Below are positions 53,214 through 63,918 of a DNA stretch of 64,000 nt, piece after piece (position 1 is the stretch's first letter; every line of letters begins with the position of its first letter). The stretch comes from Rhodococcus sp. SBT000017. Lineage in GTDB: Bacteria; Actinomycetota; Actinomycetes; Mycobacteriales; Mycobacteriaceae. The stretch spans positions 1,674,001-1,738,000 of the forward strand of contig NZ_REFU01000001.1 of assembly GCF_003688915.1 (NCBI RefSeq). Reading direction: 5' to 3'. The notes under the pieces were generated by a model. It had not been told where the DNA came from, ran no database searches, and worked only from the letters and a program-made list of their open reading frames with translations. A program made the position numbers and the translations under genes.

Positions 53214-54803
53214 CTACTCCCACTCGATGGTGCCCGGCGGCTTGCTCGTGACGTCGAGAACGACTCGGTTGACCTCCGGAACCTCGTTGGTCACCCGAGT
53301 CGAAATCGTTTCCAGCACGTCGTACGGCAAACGAGTCCAGTCCGCAGTCATCGCGTCCTCGCTCGAGACCGGACGCAGCACGATCGGATGGCCGTAGGTA
53401 CGGCCGTCGCCCTGCACTCCGACACTGCGCACGTCGGCCAAGAGCACCACCGGGCACTGCCAGATCTGCTGATCCAAGCCCGCTACCGTAAGTTCTTCGC
53501 GGACAATCGAATCGGCATGACGGAGCGTGTTCAGACGGTCGCGGGTGATCTCACCGACGATGCGAATCGCCAGACCGGGTCCAGGGAACGGCTGCCTGCC
53601 GACGATGTCCTCGGGCAATCCCAATTCTCGCCCGACCGCACGCACCTCGTCCTTGAACAGTGCACGAAGCGGCTCGACCAGGGCGAACTGCAAATCGTCC
53701 GGCAGCCCGCCGACGTTGTGGTGACTCTTGATGTTCGCGGTACCGGACCCGCCACCGGACTCGACGACGTCCGGGTACAACGTGCCCTGCACCAGGAACT
53801 CGACCGCATCGCCGTGCTCGGCGTTCTCGCCCAGCACCTCGGCCACAGCGCCTTCGAAGCTCCGGATGAACTCGCGGCCGATGATCTTGCGCTTCTCCTC
53901 CGGGTCGGAGACGCCCTCGAGCGCGCCGAGGAAGGTATCGACCGCATCGACGGTGACCAACTTTGCACCCGTCGCGGCGACGAAATCCTGCTGCACCTGC
54001 TCACGCTCGCCGGCGCGCAGCAGTCCGTGGTCGACGAAGACACAGGTCAGCCGGTCACCGATCGCCCGCTGCACCAGTGCCGCCGCAACCGCGGAGTCGA
54101 CGCCGCCCGAGAGGCCACAGATGGCCTTGCCCGTTGGGCCCACCTGCTCCTGCACTGCGTCGACCAGTGCGTCGGCGATGTTGGCTGCAGTCCAGTCCGG
54201 GGCGATACCCGCCGTCTCGTGCAGGAACCGGCTGAGCACCTGCTGCCCGTGCGGGGAGTGCAGAACCTCAGGGTGATACTGCACGCCCGCCATGCGCTTG
54301 CCCTCGTTCTCGAAGGCAGCGACCGGCGCGCCCGCGCTGGTTGCGGTGACGGTGAAGCCCTCCGGGGCCGCGGTGACGGCGTCACCGTGACTCATCCAGA
54401 CCGGCTGCGTGGCGGGCAGACCGTCGTGCAGACGACCGCCGTCCACGCTGAGTTGGGTGCGCCCGTACTCCCGCGTTCCGGTGTGTTCGACGGTTCCGCC
54501 GAGGGCCTGGGCCATGGCCTGGAATCCGTAGCAGATGCCGAACACGGGGATGCCGAGGTCGAGGAGCGCGGAATCGAGCTCCGGCGCACCCTCGGCGTAG
54601 ACGCTGGAGGGTCCGCCGGAAAGCACAAGCGCGACAGGGTCCTTCGCCGCGATCTCCTCGGCGGTCGCGGTATGCGAGATCACCTCGGAGTACACATTGG
54701 CCTCGCGCACACGGCGGGCGATCAACTGCGCGTACTGGGCGCCGAAATCGACGACGAGAACCGGGCGTGCGTGTGCGGGATCGTGTGCAGAGGAGTCGGT
54801 CAC
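53214..54803 (-). CDS. guaA: GMP synthase (glutamine-hydrolysing)
   Basis: A 529-residue bifunctional enzyme converting XMP to GMP with glutamine and ATP. The N-terminal glutamine amidotransferase domain has Cys91 in [11 protein letters not shown] and a later His-Pro-Glu (YHPEVLHS). The ATP-pyrophosphatase domain has the PP-loop [10 protein letters not shown] near residue 235, and the C-terminal dimerisation domain ends in KPPGTIEWE. Equivalent to Rv3396c. GTG 54803 starts the frame. It converges with the small membrane gene by 5 bases. Confidence 0.97.
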   Translation of the reverse strand: MTDSSAHDPAHARPVLVVDFGAQYAQLIARRVREANVYSEVISHTATAEEIAAKDPVALVLSGGPSSVYAEGAPELDSALLDLGIPVFGICYGFQAMAQALGGTVEHTGTREYGRTQLSVDGGRLHDGLPATQPVWMSHGDAVTAAPEGFTVTATSAGAPVAAFENEGKRMAGVQYHPEVLHSPHGQQVLSRFLHETAGIAPDWTAANIADALVDAVQEQVGPTGKAICGLSGGVDSAVAAALVQRAIGDRLTCVFVDHGLLRAGEREQVQQDFVAATGAKLVTVDAVDTFLGALEGVSDPEEKRKIIGREFIRSFEGAVAEVLGENAEHGDAVEFLVQGTLYPDVVESGGGSGTANIKSHHNVGGLPDDLQFALVEPLRALFKDEVRAVGRELGLPEDIVGRQPFPGPGLAIRIVGEITRDRLNTLRHADSIVREELTVAGLDQQIWQCPVVLLADVRSVGVQGDGRTYGHPIVLRPVSSEDAMTADWTRLPYDVLETISTRVTNEVPEVNRVVLDVTSKPPGTIEWE

Positions 54804-54833
54804 CGGGTCAGTCTAGTGGGCCAGGTGTAGCGC

Positions 54834-56588
54834 TCACGCAACACCCGAACGCTCGACGGGCATCGCCGAGGAGCCGGACCGGATCTCGACGATCGGCAGT
54901 CGCAGACCACCCGGAGCATCCACCGGGACGACCGGAGAGTTCGGGGCGATCGGGTCGAGACGCTGGTACGGCAGCCCCTGTGCCGGACGGAGATCCAGCT
55001 CGCCCTTGTTCGGCCACAGCGCGGCGGAACGCTCGGCCTGCGCGCTGATCGTCAGCGACGGGTTCACTCCGAGGTTGGCCGACACGGCAGCCCCGTCGAC
55101 CACGCTGAGCGTCGGGTAGCCGTGGACGCGGTGGTACGGATCGATGACGCCGTGCTCGGAATCCGAGGCGATCGCACATCCACCGAGGAAGTGGGCCGTG
55201 AGCGGAATGTTGAACAACTCTCCCCACGTACCGCCTGCAACACCACCGATCTTCTTCGCGATGCGTCGGGTGGCGTCGTTGCCCTCGGGGATCCACGTCG
55301 GGTTGGGCTCACCGTGCCCCTGCTTGCTCGAGATCTTGCGGCCGAAGGGACCACGCTTGGTGAACGTGGTGATCGAGTTGTCGAGGTTCTGCATCACCAG
55401 CGCGATGATGGTGCGCTCGCTCCAGTGCCGAACGTTGACCACGCGCAGGAACTGAATCGGGTGCGCGATCAGCGCGAACACGAACTTGAGCCACCGGGGA
55501 ATCTTTCCGCCGCCGTCGGTCATCAGTGTCTGCAGCATGCCCATCGCGTTCGAGCCCTTGCCGTATCGGCACGGTTCGATGTGGGTGTTGGGGCTGGGGT
55601 GGAACGAGGACGTGATCGCGACTCCGCGAGTGAGGTCCATGTTCGGATCGACCGCCAACTTCGCGGCCCCGACGATCGACTCGGAGTTGGTGCGCGTCAG
55701 TTCCCCGAGTGTGTCGGACAGACGGGGCAGCGCGCCCGTGTCCTTCATCTTGTGCAGCAGGTTCTGCGTACCCCAGGTGCCTGCGGCGAGAACCACGTTG
55801 GCCGCACTGTAGGTCTTGCGCCCCTTGCGCAGCCGAGCGCCGGTTCGTTCGGTGTCGACGTCCCAGGTGCCGTCGGATCGGGGAACGAGACCGGTGACGG
55901 TCGTCATCGGCACGATCTCGGCTCCTGCGCGCTCGGCCAGGCCGAGGTAGTTCTTCAGCAGGGTGTTCTTGGCTCCGTGGCGGCAACCGGTCATGCACTC
56001 GCCGCATTCGATACATCCGGTGCGCTCGGGGCCTGCACCGCCGAAGTACGGATCCGGGACGGTCTTGCCGGGTTCTTCCCCGAAGAACACTCCCACCGGC
56101 GTCTGGATGAAGGTATCGGCGACGCCCATGTCCTCGGCAACCGACTTCATCACCTCGTCGGCGGGGGTCATGTGCGGGTTGCGGACGACGCCGAGCATGC
56201 GGGTGGCCTGGTCGTAGAACGGCGAGAGCTCACTGCTCCAGTCGGTGATGTGCGACCACTGCTTGTCCTCGAAGAACGGAGCCTGGGGCTTGTAGAGGGT
56301 GTTCGCGTAGTTCAGCGAGCCGCCGCCGACTCCGGCACCGGCGAGGATGAGGCAGTCGCGCAGCAGGTGCACGCGCTGGATGCCGTAGAGGCCGAGCTTC
56401 GGTGCCCACAGGAAGCGCTTGAGATCCCAACTGTTCTTCGCGAAGTCCTTGTCCTCGAAGCGTTGTCCGGCTTCCAGGATGCCGACGCGGTATCCCTTCT
56501 CCACCAACCGAAGCGCGGTGACGCTCCCGCCGAAGCCCGAACCGACGATCAAGACGTCGTAATCCGTTGCGCGAACAGCTGAACCCAT
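54834..56588 (-). CDS. choD: GMC-family oxidoreductase, ChoD-like (putative cholesterol oxidase)
   Basis: A 584-residue FAD-dependent enzyme. The dinucleotide motif VLIVGSGFGG is at about 13-22, the GMC segment AGAGVGGGSLNYAN follows, and the C-terminal substrate domain has HFLGGCAIASD and VSANLGVNPSLTI. A Cys cluster CIECGECMTGCRHGAKNT sits in the insert, typical of mycobacterial ChoD (Rv3409c). There is no signal peptide, unlike secreted cholesterol oxidases; true ChoD proteins have been questioned as cholesterol oxidases, so substrate is uncertain. ATG 56588 follows GGAGG by 5 bases. It sits between guaA and guaB3 on the same strand, in the order guaB2, guaB3, choD, guaA. Confidence 0.88.
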   Translation of the reverse strand: MGSAVRATDYDVLIVGSGFGGSVTALRLVEKGYRVGILEAGQRFEDKDFAKNSWDLKRFLWAPKLGLYGIQRVHLLRDCLILAGAGVGGGSLNYANTLYKPQAPFFEDKQWSHITDWSSELSPFYDQATRMLGVVRNPHMTPADEVMKSVAEDMGVADTFIQTPVGVFFGEEPGKTVPDPYFGGAGPERTGCIECGECMTGCRHGAKNTLLKNYLGLAERAGAEIVPMTTVTGLVPRSDGTWDVDTERTGARLRKGRKTYSAANVVLAAGTWGTQNLLHKMKDTGALPRLSDTLGELTRTNSESIVGAAKLAVDPNMDLTRGVAITSSFHPSPNTHIEPCRYGKGSNAMGMLQTLMTDGGGKIPRWLKFVFALIAHPIQFLRVVNVRHWSERTIIALVMQNLDNSITTFTKRGPFGRKISSKQGHGEPNPTWIPEGNDATRRIAKKIGGVAGGTWGELFNIPLTAHFLGGCAIASDSEHGVIDPYHRVHGYPTLSVVDGAAVSANLGVNPSLTISAQAERSAALWPNKGELDLRPAQGLPYQRLDPIAPNSPVVPVDAPGGLRLPIVEIRSGSSAMPVERSGVA

Positions 56589-56721
56589 GGTGACCTCCGC
56601 TACATCCGATGCTGTCGAACAGTATGCACACCCCCATGTGACTACCGCCACAAACGATTCTAGCTGTTACGAGAGGTATCACCAACACAGGGTCGACTTA
56701 CGTGGACGACATGCAGCAGAA

Positions 56722-56758
56722 AGGGCGCGCACCCCTGTGTGAAAGGAGTGCGCGCCCT
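56722..56758 (-). terminator. hairpin after guaB3
   Basis: AGGGCGCGCAC and GTGCGCGCCCT form a perfect 11-bp stem with a 15-base loop just after the guaB3 stop, followed on the minus strand by CTTTCTGC. It probably ends the guaB-guaB3 transcript before choD. Confidence 0.75.
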
Positions 56759-56774
56759 GCTGGAGCAGTCTCGA

Positions 56775-57914
56775 TCAAGCCCTGACGTTCAGGCCCACCT
56801 TCTGGAATTCCTTGAGATCGGAGTACCCGGACTTCGCCATCGACCGACGCAGTCCGCCGACGAGGTTGATCGAGCCGTACGACTCACGCGACGGTCCGTT
56901 GAGCACCTGGTCCAGGCTCGGACGCTCCCCCGCCGACATCGGCAGCAGCGCGCCGCGAGGCATGGACGGGTGCGCCGCGGCGGACGGCCAGTACCAACCT
57001 CCACCGGGAGCCTCCGCGGCGACGGCGAGCGGCGCACCGAGAACCGCAGCATCGGCCCCGCAGGCGATGGCCTTGGCGAGGGCACCGGAGGTGGTGATGT
57101 CGCCGTCGGCGATGACGTGCACGTAGCGCCCGCCGGTTTCGTCCAGGTAGTCCCGACGTGCTGCGGCCGCATCGGCGATGGCGGTGGCCATCGGAACGCC
57201 GATACCGAGCACCTCACCGGTGGTCGTGCCACCTTCGACCGAGCCGTACCCGACGATGACGCCTGCCGCGCCGGTGCGCATCAGGTGCAGTGCGGTGCGG
57301 TGATCGCTCACGCCGCCGGCGATGACGGGAACATCGAGCTCCGCGATGAAGGTCTTGAGGTTCAGCGGCTCGTCCTCACCGTGAGCAACGTGCTCGGCGG
57401 AGATGATCGTGCCCTGGATGACCAGCAGATCCAGGCCCGATGCCACGAGGGCAGGCGTGAGCGAGCGAGCGTTCTGCGGGCTCACCCGAACGGCGACGGT
57501 CACCCCGGAGTCACGGACCTGACCGACCGCTGCTGCCAGCAGATCCGGCCGAATCGGCGCGGAGTGCAGTTCCTGCAGAAAGGCGATCGGGGCGTCGGGA
57601 TCGAGATCGGTCTCGGCGATGTGGATCAGCTGATCGAGCTTGGCCTGCACGTCCGAGTGGCGCGCCCACAGTCCCTCACCGTTGATGACCCCCAGCCCAC
57701 CCTGGCGACCCAGCTCGATGGCGAACTCGGGCGAGACCAGAGCATCGGTCGGATGCGCCAGAACGGGAATGTCGAAGCGGTACGCGTCGAGCTGCCATGC
57801 CGTCGACACCTCCTTCGACGACCGGGTACGACGGGACGGCACGATGTCGATGTCGTCCAACTGGTAGGTGCGGCGGGCTTCTCTGCCCATGCCGATTTCA
57901 ACGAGGTCGCGCAC
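56775..57914 (-). CDS. guaB3: GuaB3-family IMP dehydrogenase-related protein
   Basis: A 379-residue IMPDH/GMPR-barrel protein without CBS domains. It has the family start with DLVEIGMGREARRTYQLDDI and a Gly-rich phosphate segment, but the catalytic Cys loop of IMPDH (GPGSICTT) is not present in that form. GuaB3 proteins are actinobacterial paralogues whose exact reaction is unsettled; a GMP reductase-type activity has been proposed. It stands 57 bases downstream of guaB on the same strand, equivalent to Rv3410c. Confidence 0.93.
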   Translation of the reverse strand: MRDLVEIGMGREARRTYQLDDIDIVPSRRTRSSKEVSTAWQLDAYRFDIPVLAHPTDALVSPEFAIELGRQGGLGVINGEGLWARHSDVQAKLDQLIHIAETDLDPDAPIAFLQELHSAPIRPDLLAAAVGQVRDSGVTVAVRVSPQNARSLTPALVASGLDLLVIQGTIISAEHVAHGEDEPLNLKTFIAELDVPVIAGGVSDHRTALHLMRTGAAGVIVGYGSVEGGTTTGEVLGIGVPMATAIADAAAARRDYLDETGGRYVHVIADGDITTSGALAKAIACGADAAVLGAPLAVAAEAPGGGWYWPSAAAHPSMPRGALLPMSAGERPSLDQVLNGPSRESYGSINLVGGLRRSMAKSGYSDLKEFQKVGLNVRA

Positions 57915-57971
57915 GCGCGCACCTTTCTACTTCGAGAGCGAATCGAGTCGGCCGAGGATAGGCCGAAGCGA

Positions 57972-59612
<1,641 letters not shown>

Positions 59613-59794
59613 TCATCTGTTCAGCGCCGTGAACCATGGTATCGGCTAGGGCACAACCAGTGCGAATGCCTCCCGCTGTGAGTGGCCTTCGAGCACCGAA
59701 ATCGCGGTCCGCAGCATTGTCGGCGGCGGACGCGTCCGGCATGTCGCATTCGAACGGCTGGCGCAGACCCACCAGTCCTGCGTACCGTGGAGGC

Positions 59795-60199
59795 GTGCGC
59801 GATCAACTGCCTCCCGGTCTACCCCCGGATCCCTTCGCCGGAGACCCAGCCGACCCGTCGGCCGCCCTCGACGCTATCGAGCCCGGCCAACCCCTAGATC
59901 CTCAGGAGCGCCTGGCCGTCGAAGAGGACCTGGCGGACCTGGCCGTCTACGAGGCACTGCTCGGCCACCGCGGCATTCGCGGACTGGTCGTGTGCTGCGA
60001 GGATTGCCAGCAGGACCACTACCACGACTGGGACATGTTGCGGGCCAACCTTCTGCAGCTCCTGGTCGACGGCACCGTCCGGCCTCACGAGCCTGCCTAC
60101 GACCCCGTGCCCGACGCCTACGTGACCTGGGATTACTGCCGCGGTTTCGCGGACGCCTCGATGAACGACGCCTTGCACGGCGACGGATTCGACAGCTGA
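59795..60199 (+). CDS. DUF5319 protein (Rv3412 homologue)
   Basis: A 134-residue acidic protein with a conserved centre: GLVVCCEDCQQDHYHDWDMLR, which holds three Cys and two His (a possible metal site), and VTWDYCRGFADASMN. It is nearly word-for-word the Rv3412 family. The start is GTG 59795 (Val-Arg-Asp-Gln-Leu-Pro-Pro), which matches that homologue; the longer frame runs into the guaB promoter region. Function unknown. A strong terminator follows at 60219. Confidence 0.9.
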   Translation: MRDQLPPGLPPDPFAGDPADPSAALDAIEPGQPLDPQERLAVEEDLADLAVYEALLGHRGIRGLVVCCEDCQQDHYHDWDMLRANLLQLLVDGTVRPHEPAYDPVPDAYVTWDYCRGFADASMNDALHGDGFDS

Positions 60200-60218
60200 C
60201 TTTTTCGACACCTCCGCA

Positions 60219-60257
60219 CGAAGAAGCCCGACACGATCATCGTGTCGGGCTTCTTCG
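60219..60257. terminator. strong bidirectional terminator
   Basis: CGAAGAAGCCCGACACG pairs perfectly with CGTGTCGGGCTTCTTCG over 17 bases around a 5-base loop, with A-rich and T-rich flanks on the two sides. It sits between the convergent DUF5319 and anti-sigma genes and can serve both. Confidence 0.9.
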
Positions 60258-60283
60258 TTGTTCGGGAGGGACGCGAAAACCGG

Positions 60284-61306
60284 TCAGCTGCCGCCGGAGG
60301 GAACCGACATGCGGTCGCGGTTCTCCGACGAGCTACTACCACCGGCAGTCGCCGTCGGCTGATCGGGCGCGTCGAGCACCGTCGGTGTGACGTTCGTGGT
60401 CGTTGTCGGACTCGGAGTCGTCGTCGTGGGTGGAGCCACGGGCGTCGTCGTTGTCGGAGCCGGAGTGGTCGGCACACCCGTGGTGTCGGGCGTGACCTGC
60501 TCCACCGGTGCCGGTGGCACGAAGACCTCGGGACTGGGGACCGGAGCCGGCGGAACCGGAGCCGGAGCCTGGGGCGGCACAGGCGCGGGCAGCGTGAGTG
60601 CCTGCAGTTCCTGCAGCAGACGCGCCAGCCACTGATCGAGCTCGGCGCGCTGACCGTCGTCGAGCACAGCGGAACTGCTGTTCGACGCGCCGTCGAGCAG
60701 TGCGCGAGCGGCAGTGGTGTCCCCGGAGGACAGGAGAGTCTCCGCCTCTTGCAGCTTGGACGTCGTATCGATCTGCGCCACAGTCGAATCGGCCTGCTCG
60801 GAGAAGACGACCGACTTGACGCTCCACAGCGGATCGTCCGGTGTCGAGTTGTACGAGATGACCACCAGGCCACCCATCACGACGGCGATCGCGGCTGCGG
60901 CACCGGCGATGGGACGCAGCAAACGCATCCGTCCACCGCGGTTGGCCGAGCTCGAGCGCGCCATGTCGGCGGCGAGCTTCTCGCGTTCGACCGAGGCGAC
61001 GACCACATCGAGGGAGGGTCCGGCCGGCATCGCCGGCGTGACCACGTCTGCTCGCCAATTGGCCAACAGAAGGGCGAGTTGGTACTCGTCTGCGTCATCG
61101 GTGGCAATCGGTCCGTCACCACTGATCGCGTCGATGAACGCATCGTCACGACGTACGGCGACGAGGTCCACAGGACCACCGTCTGCGCCGATGTCGGCAT
61201 AGGGATCGTTCTGCTTCGGTCCAGTGGAGCTCACGTGCTCACCGATACGCGAGATTCCGCGACGCGGCGTCTCACCGGGGCCACCGTGACCATTGTCCCT
61301 AGCCAT
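60284..61306 (-). CDS. rsdA: anti-sigma-D factor RsdA
   Basis: A 340-residue single-pass membrane protein. The cytoplasmic N-terminal sigma-binding domain spans to about 130 and contains VDLVAVRRDDAFIDAISGD, followed by one membrane helix (about 135-155), an external region and a long Pro/Thr-rich tail. RsdA (Rv3413c) binds SigD and is degraded by ClpXP after regulated proteolysis, releasing SigD. ATG 61306 overlaps the sigD stop by 8 bases, so the two are made together; GTG 61315 is an alternative. The Thr/Pro-rich tail should be periplasmic. Confidence 0.88.
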   Translation of the reverse strand: MARDNGHGGPGETPRRGISRIGEHVSSTGPKQNDPYADIGADGGPVDLVAVRRDDAFIDAISGDGPIATDDADEYQLALLLANWRADVVTPAMPAGPSLDVVVASVEREKLAADMARSSSANRGGRMRLLRPIAGAAAAIAVVMGGLVVISYNSTPDDPLWSVKSVVFSEQADSTVAQIDTTSKLQEAETLLSSGDTTAARALLDGASNSSSAVLDDGQRAELDQWLARLLQELQALTLPAPVPPQAPAPVPPAPVPSPEVFVPPAPVEQVTPDTTGVPTTPAPTTTTPVAPPTTTTPSPTTTTNVTPTVLDAPDQPTATAGGSSSSENRDRMSVPSGGS

Positions 61307-61877
61307 ACATTTCACCTGCTCTCACAACTTCGTTCTTCAGTTTTGCGATAGCTCGGTGCTGAGCCACGCGGATAGCGCCTGCAGTGCTGCCGACGGCGGC
61401 TGCTGTTTCCTCGGCCGACAATCCGACTACGAGTCGGAGCACCAGAATCTCGCGGTGCTTGGCGGGCAAGGTGTCCAGCAGTGCAGTCATCTGTCGACTC
61501 GACTCGGATTCGAGAGCGCGTTGCTCCGGTCCGTGCTCCATCGACACGACATCTGGTACTTCGGCGGCCGGGTCCGATTTGTTACGCGAGGCGCTGCGAT
61601 GGGCGTCGGCGACCTTGTGAGCCGCGATGCCGTACACGAATGCCATGAACGGACGACCTTGGTCCTGGTATCGCGGCAAGGCGGTCATGACTGCCAAAAG
61701 GACCTCCTGCGCCACGTCGTCGGCCGAAAGCTGACCGCGCTCAGCCGAACCGACCCGTGCCCGGCAGTACCGAACGACGAGTGGTCGGATGAATTCCAAG
61801 ACCCGGGACAGAGCCAGTCGATCGCCTTGCGCTGCGGCAACGACGAAAGAGTCCAACTCCTCACCCGCACTGTTCAT
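61299..61877 (-). CDS. sigD: ECF sigma factor SigD
   Basis: A 192-residue ECF sigma factor. Region 2 covers VRYCRARVGSAERGQLSADDVAQEVLLAVMTALPRYQDQGRPFMAFVYGIAAHKVAD and region 4 covers DTLPAKHREILVLRLVVGLSAEETAAAVGSTAGAIRVAQHRA, both complete. ATG 61877 (Met-Asn-Ser-Ala-Gly-Glu) is the normal length; the upstream extension to 62033 is rejected. It lies beside its anti-sigma gene with overlapping ends, as in Rv3414c-Rv3413c. Confidence 0.93.
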   Translation of the reverse strand: MNSAGEELDSFVVAAAQGDRLALSRVLEFIRPLVVRYCRARVGSAERGQLSADDVAQEVLLAVMTALPRYQDQGRPFMAFVYGIAAHKVADAHRSASRNKSDPAAEVPDVVSMEHGPEQRALESESSRQMTALLDTLPAKHREILVLRLVVGLSAEETAAAVGSTAGAIRVAQHRAIAKLKNEVVRAGEMYG

Positions 61878-62013
61878 CGTCGACAAATTTCCCCGCGTTA
61901 CAGGTACGCACCCGCCTGGGAGCGCTTCCACGTGGTGGTGGAACGAGACCAAGGATAGCGACACCACCCGGTCACAACCGAACCACTCGGTCCGCCTCCG
62001 ACCCAGGTCCTGG

Positions 62014-62841
62014 TCAACCGACCGTCGAACCACCCGGACGATCGATGGCGGCGGCCAGGTCGACGGACGAGGTCATCCCCGCGTCGAGCCCGCCCGTTCC
62101 CTCGCACAACATCGTGGCGGCCCAGCGCAGGGGCAGCAGACCGGCCATCTCCGCAGCGCAGGCCACCTGGACGGCCGACTCACGGGCCCGGGAGGTCTCA
62201 CCGACACAGCTCAGTGCCGCCGCAGCCACCAGGTCGGTCTTGACGACGTGGCGTAACGAATCGGCATCGTTGGCGAGAGCGCGAGCGGCCTCGGCGTGTC
62301 GGACCGCCTCGGGTCCGTCGCCGCGCATCATCGCCAGCTCGGCCGCCACCCACGCCGCTCGCAGTGCGGGACGCCACAGCCCCCGACCGACGCGGCCCTG
62401 CCATTGCTCCGTACTGCGGGCCAGCAGGGCGTCCGCGAGATGAAAACGTCCGCTTCCCAATGCATCTGCGGCCAGGCCGGTCAGCGCATCGCTACGGGCC
62501 TCTGTCGCGTCCGTCGATGTCGGCGGTCCCACGAGTCCGACGAGAAAGACCGCGATGCCGTCGAAGCGGCGGGCTCGCTCGTGTTCGCCCACCTGACGCA
62601 ACCACGATGCTCTGGTCGAGGCGTGCAGCGACCGAAGTTCCTGGCTGTGGGGTCGATGCCGCCGAAGCTCGACTTCGGCGGCGCTGTACCGCCCCTGGCC
62701 TGCCAACGCGACACTGCGAAACCAGCTCTCTCGCGAATCGGTGGCGGCGGGGAGAGGGAATCGGCCGGGGTTGCTGCCGAAGGCAGCGTCGAAGAGTTCG
62801 GACTGCGTCGCGGTGAACAGCGAGCTCTGCTCTGTTGGCAC
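62014..62841 (-). CDS. Rv3415c-like helical protein
   Basis: A 275-residue soluble protein that is mostly helical with TPR-like spacing (for example SAAEVELRRHRP, HLADALLARSTEQWQGRVGRGLWRPALRAAWVAAELAMMRGD, AVRHAEAARALANDA). It is the positional equivalent of Rv3415c, upstream of sigD. No catalytic motif. It reads toward sigD with a 136-base gap, so it may be cotranscribed. Function unknown. Confidence 0.75.
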   Translation of the reverse strand: MPTEQSSLFTATQSELFDAAFGSNPGRFPLPAATDSRESWFRSVALAGQGRYSAAEVELRRHRPHSQELRSLHASTRASWLRQVGEHERARRFDGIAVFLVGLVGPPTSTDATEARSDALTGLAADALGSGRFHLADALLARSTEQWQGRVGRGLWRPALRAAWVAAELAMMRGDGPEAVRHAEAARALANDADSLRHVVKTDLVAAAALSCVGETSRARESAVQVACAAEMAGLLPLRWAATMLCEGTGGLDAGMTSSVDLAAAIDRPGGSTVG

Positions 62842-63559
62842 GCAATCGAGGGTAGGGCCTTCGCGCGCGGCGAACTACGCCCGAGTCCCACCGATTCGAC
62901 GCGACGCAAATTGCACGGGCGAATTCGGCAACGGTCCGAAAGAAGTATCACTGCATCGTTTCGCGCACACGGAATGCAGTTTTCAAGGAATTAACAATGT
63001 GAACACGGGCCGACTCGAAGACGAGAATCTGAACGCTGTGTGGCGAATAGGTTAATCGGCGCACTCGGTCACACAATCGACCCCCGACGAGTCGCCTGCC
63101 GAATGCTCGCCCACTCCGCCTTTACCCAGCGATCCGCGCGATCGTGCCGGACACCTCGCGTGGGCTAGAGCGAGCGAACCGACGTCGAACCCGACGCATG
63201 GAGCCGAAGCGCCCTCGATGCTATCGGCAAGGCTGTGATCAGCGGAAACATCGACAACGACGGACTGCTGGATCCAGCCTCGGCCCTGTCGCCCGACTCG
63301 GGCCGCCTGCGTTCCGCAGCACCGCACCAGCAGCCGGAAAGCCGGTGCGCTTCCCATCGTCTCGCGTGGCGGCGGATTCTTCAACAGGAAGGACACGCAC
63401 GCAGGTGAGTCGAAGTAAATATCGCCCGTGTTAATTCTTTGCCCCATAACTATGCATTTGCCCACGACAGAGAACTATTGACTCGATTTCGTCGACCCAC
63501 ATAACGTTGTCGGCATTCGGATCACGAATCCGAGAAGCCACACCACCCTAGGAGTTTCC
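62842..63559. other. 718-base non-coding region upstream of whiB3
   Basis: No supportable gene on either strand; the short frames present have no family resemblance, and codon bias is weak. Noted elements are AT-rich patches at about 63425-63480 and an inverted repeat TCGGAT-CACGA-ATCCGA at about 63519-63535, close to the whiB start. A long leader or several promoters for whiB3 is the likely content. Confidence 0.6.
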
Positions 63560-63853
63560 ATGCCGCAGCCGAATCACCTCCCTGGGCCGAACGCCGACAT
63601 TTGGGATTGGCAGATGCACGGCCTGTGCCGTGGCGTCGATTCGTCCATGTTCTTCCACCCGGACGGCGAGCGGGGCCGGGCACGAGCACAGCGCGAGATG
63701 CGGGCCAAGGAAATGTGCCGCAGCTGCCCCGTACTCGCCCAATGCCGTACACACGCTCTCAACGTCAGCGAGCCATACGGGATCTGGGGAGGGATGTCGG
63801 AGACCGAGCGGGAACTGCACGCTCGTCACAACCGCCGCCGCATCGCGGTGTAA
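63560..63853 (+). CDS. whiB3: WhiB-family iron-sulfur transcription factor (WhiB3-like)
   Basis: A 97-residue Wbl protein that binds a 4Fe-4S cluster through Cys23, Cys53, Cys56 and Cys62 and contains the turn GIWGG at 74-78 followed by a basic C-terminus (RHNRRR) for DNA contact. Wbl proteins sense redox or nitric oxide and work with the primary sigma factor. The setting beside groEL1 and after sigD/Rv3415c equals Rv3416 (WhiB3). ATG 63560 has AGGAG 6 bases upstream. A hairpin terminator follows. Confidence 0.92.
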   Translation: MPQPNHLPGPNADIWDWQMHGLCRGVDSSMFFHPDGERGRARAQREMRAKEMCRSCPVLAQCRTHALNVSEPYGIWGGMSETERELHARHNRRRIAV

Positions 63854-63869
63854 GCACTCGAACACGCAA

Positions 63870-63905
63870 GAAAGCCCCCAACCCGTTCGGGTCGGGGGCT
63901 TTCTC
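63870..63905. terminator. terminator between whiB3 and groEL1
   Basis: AAAGCCCCCAACCC and GGGTCGGGGGCTTT form a stem with a GTTC loop and one mismatch, flanked by A and T runs. It serves the convergent whiB3 and groEL1 genes. Confidence 0.88.
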
Positions 63906-63918
63906 GTGTCACCGAACG

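Noticed and set aside
63052..63465. 137-codon minus-strand frame and overlapping plus-strand frame upstream of whiB3
   Set aside because: No start-site support, no family resemblance and weak codon bias on both strands.
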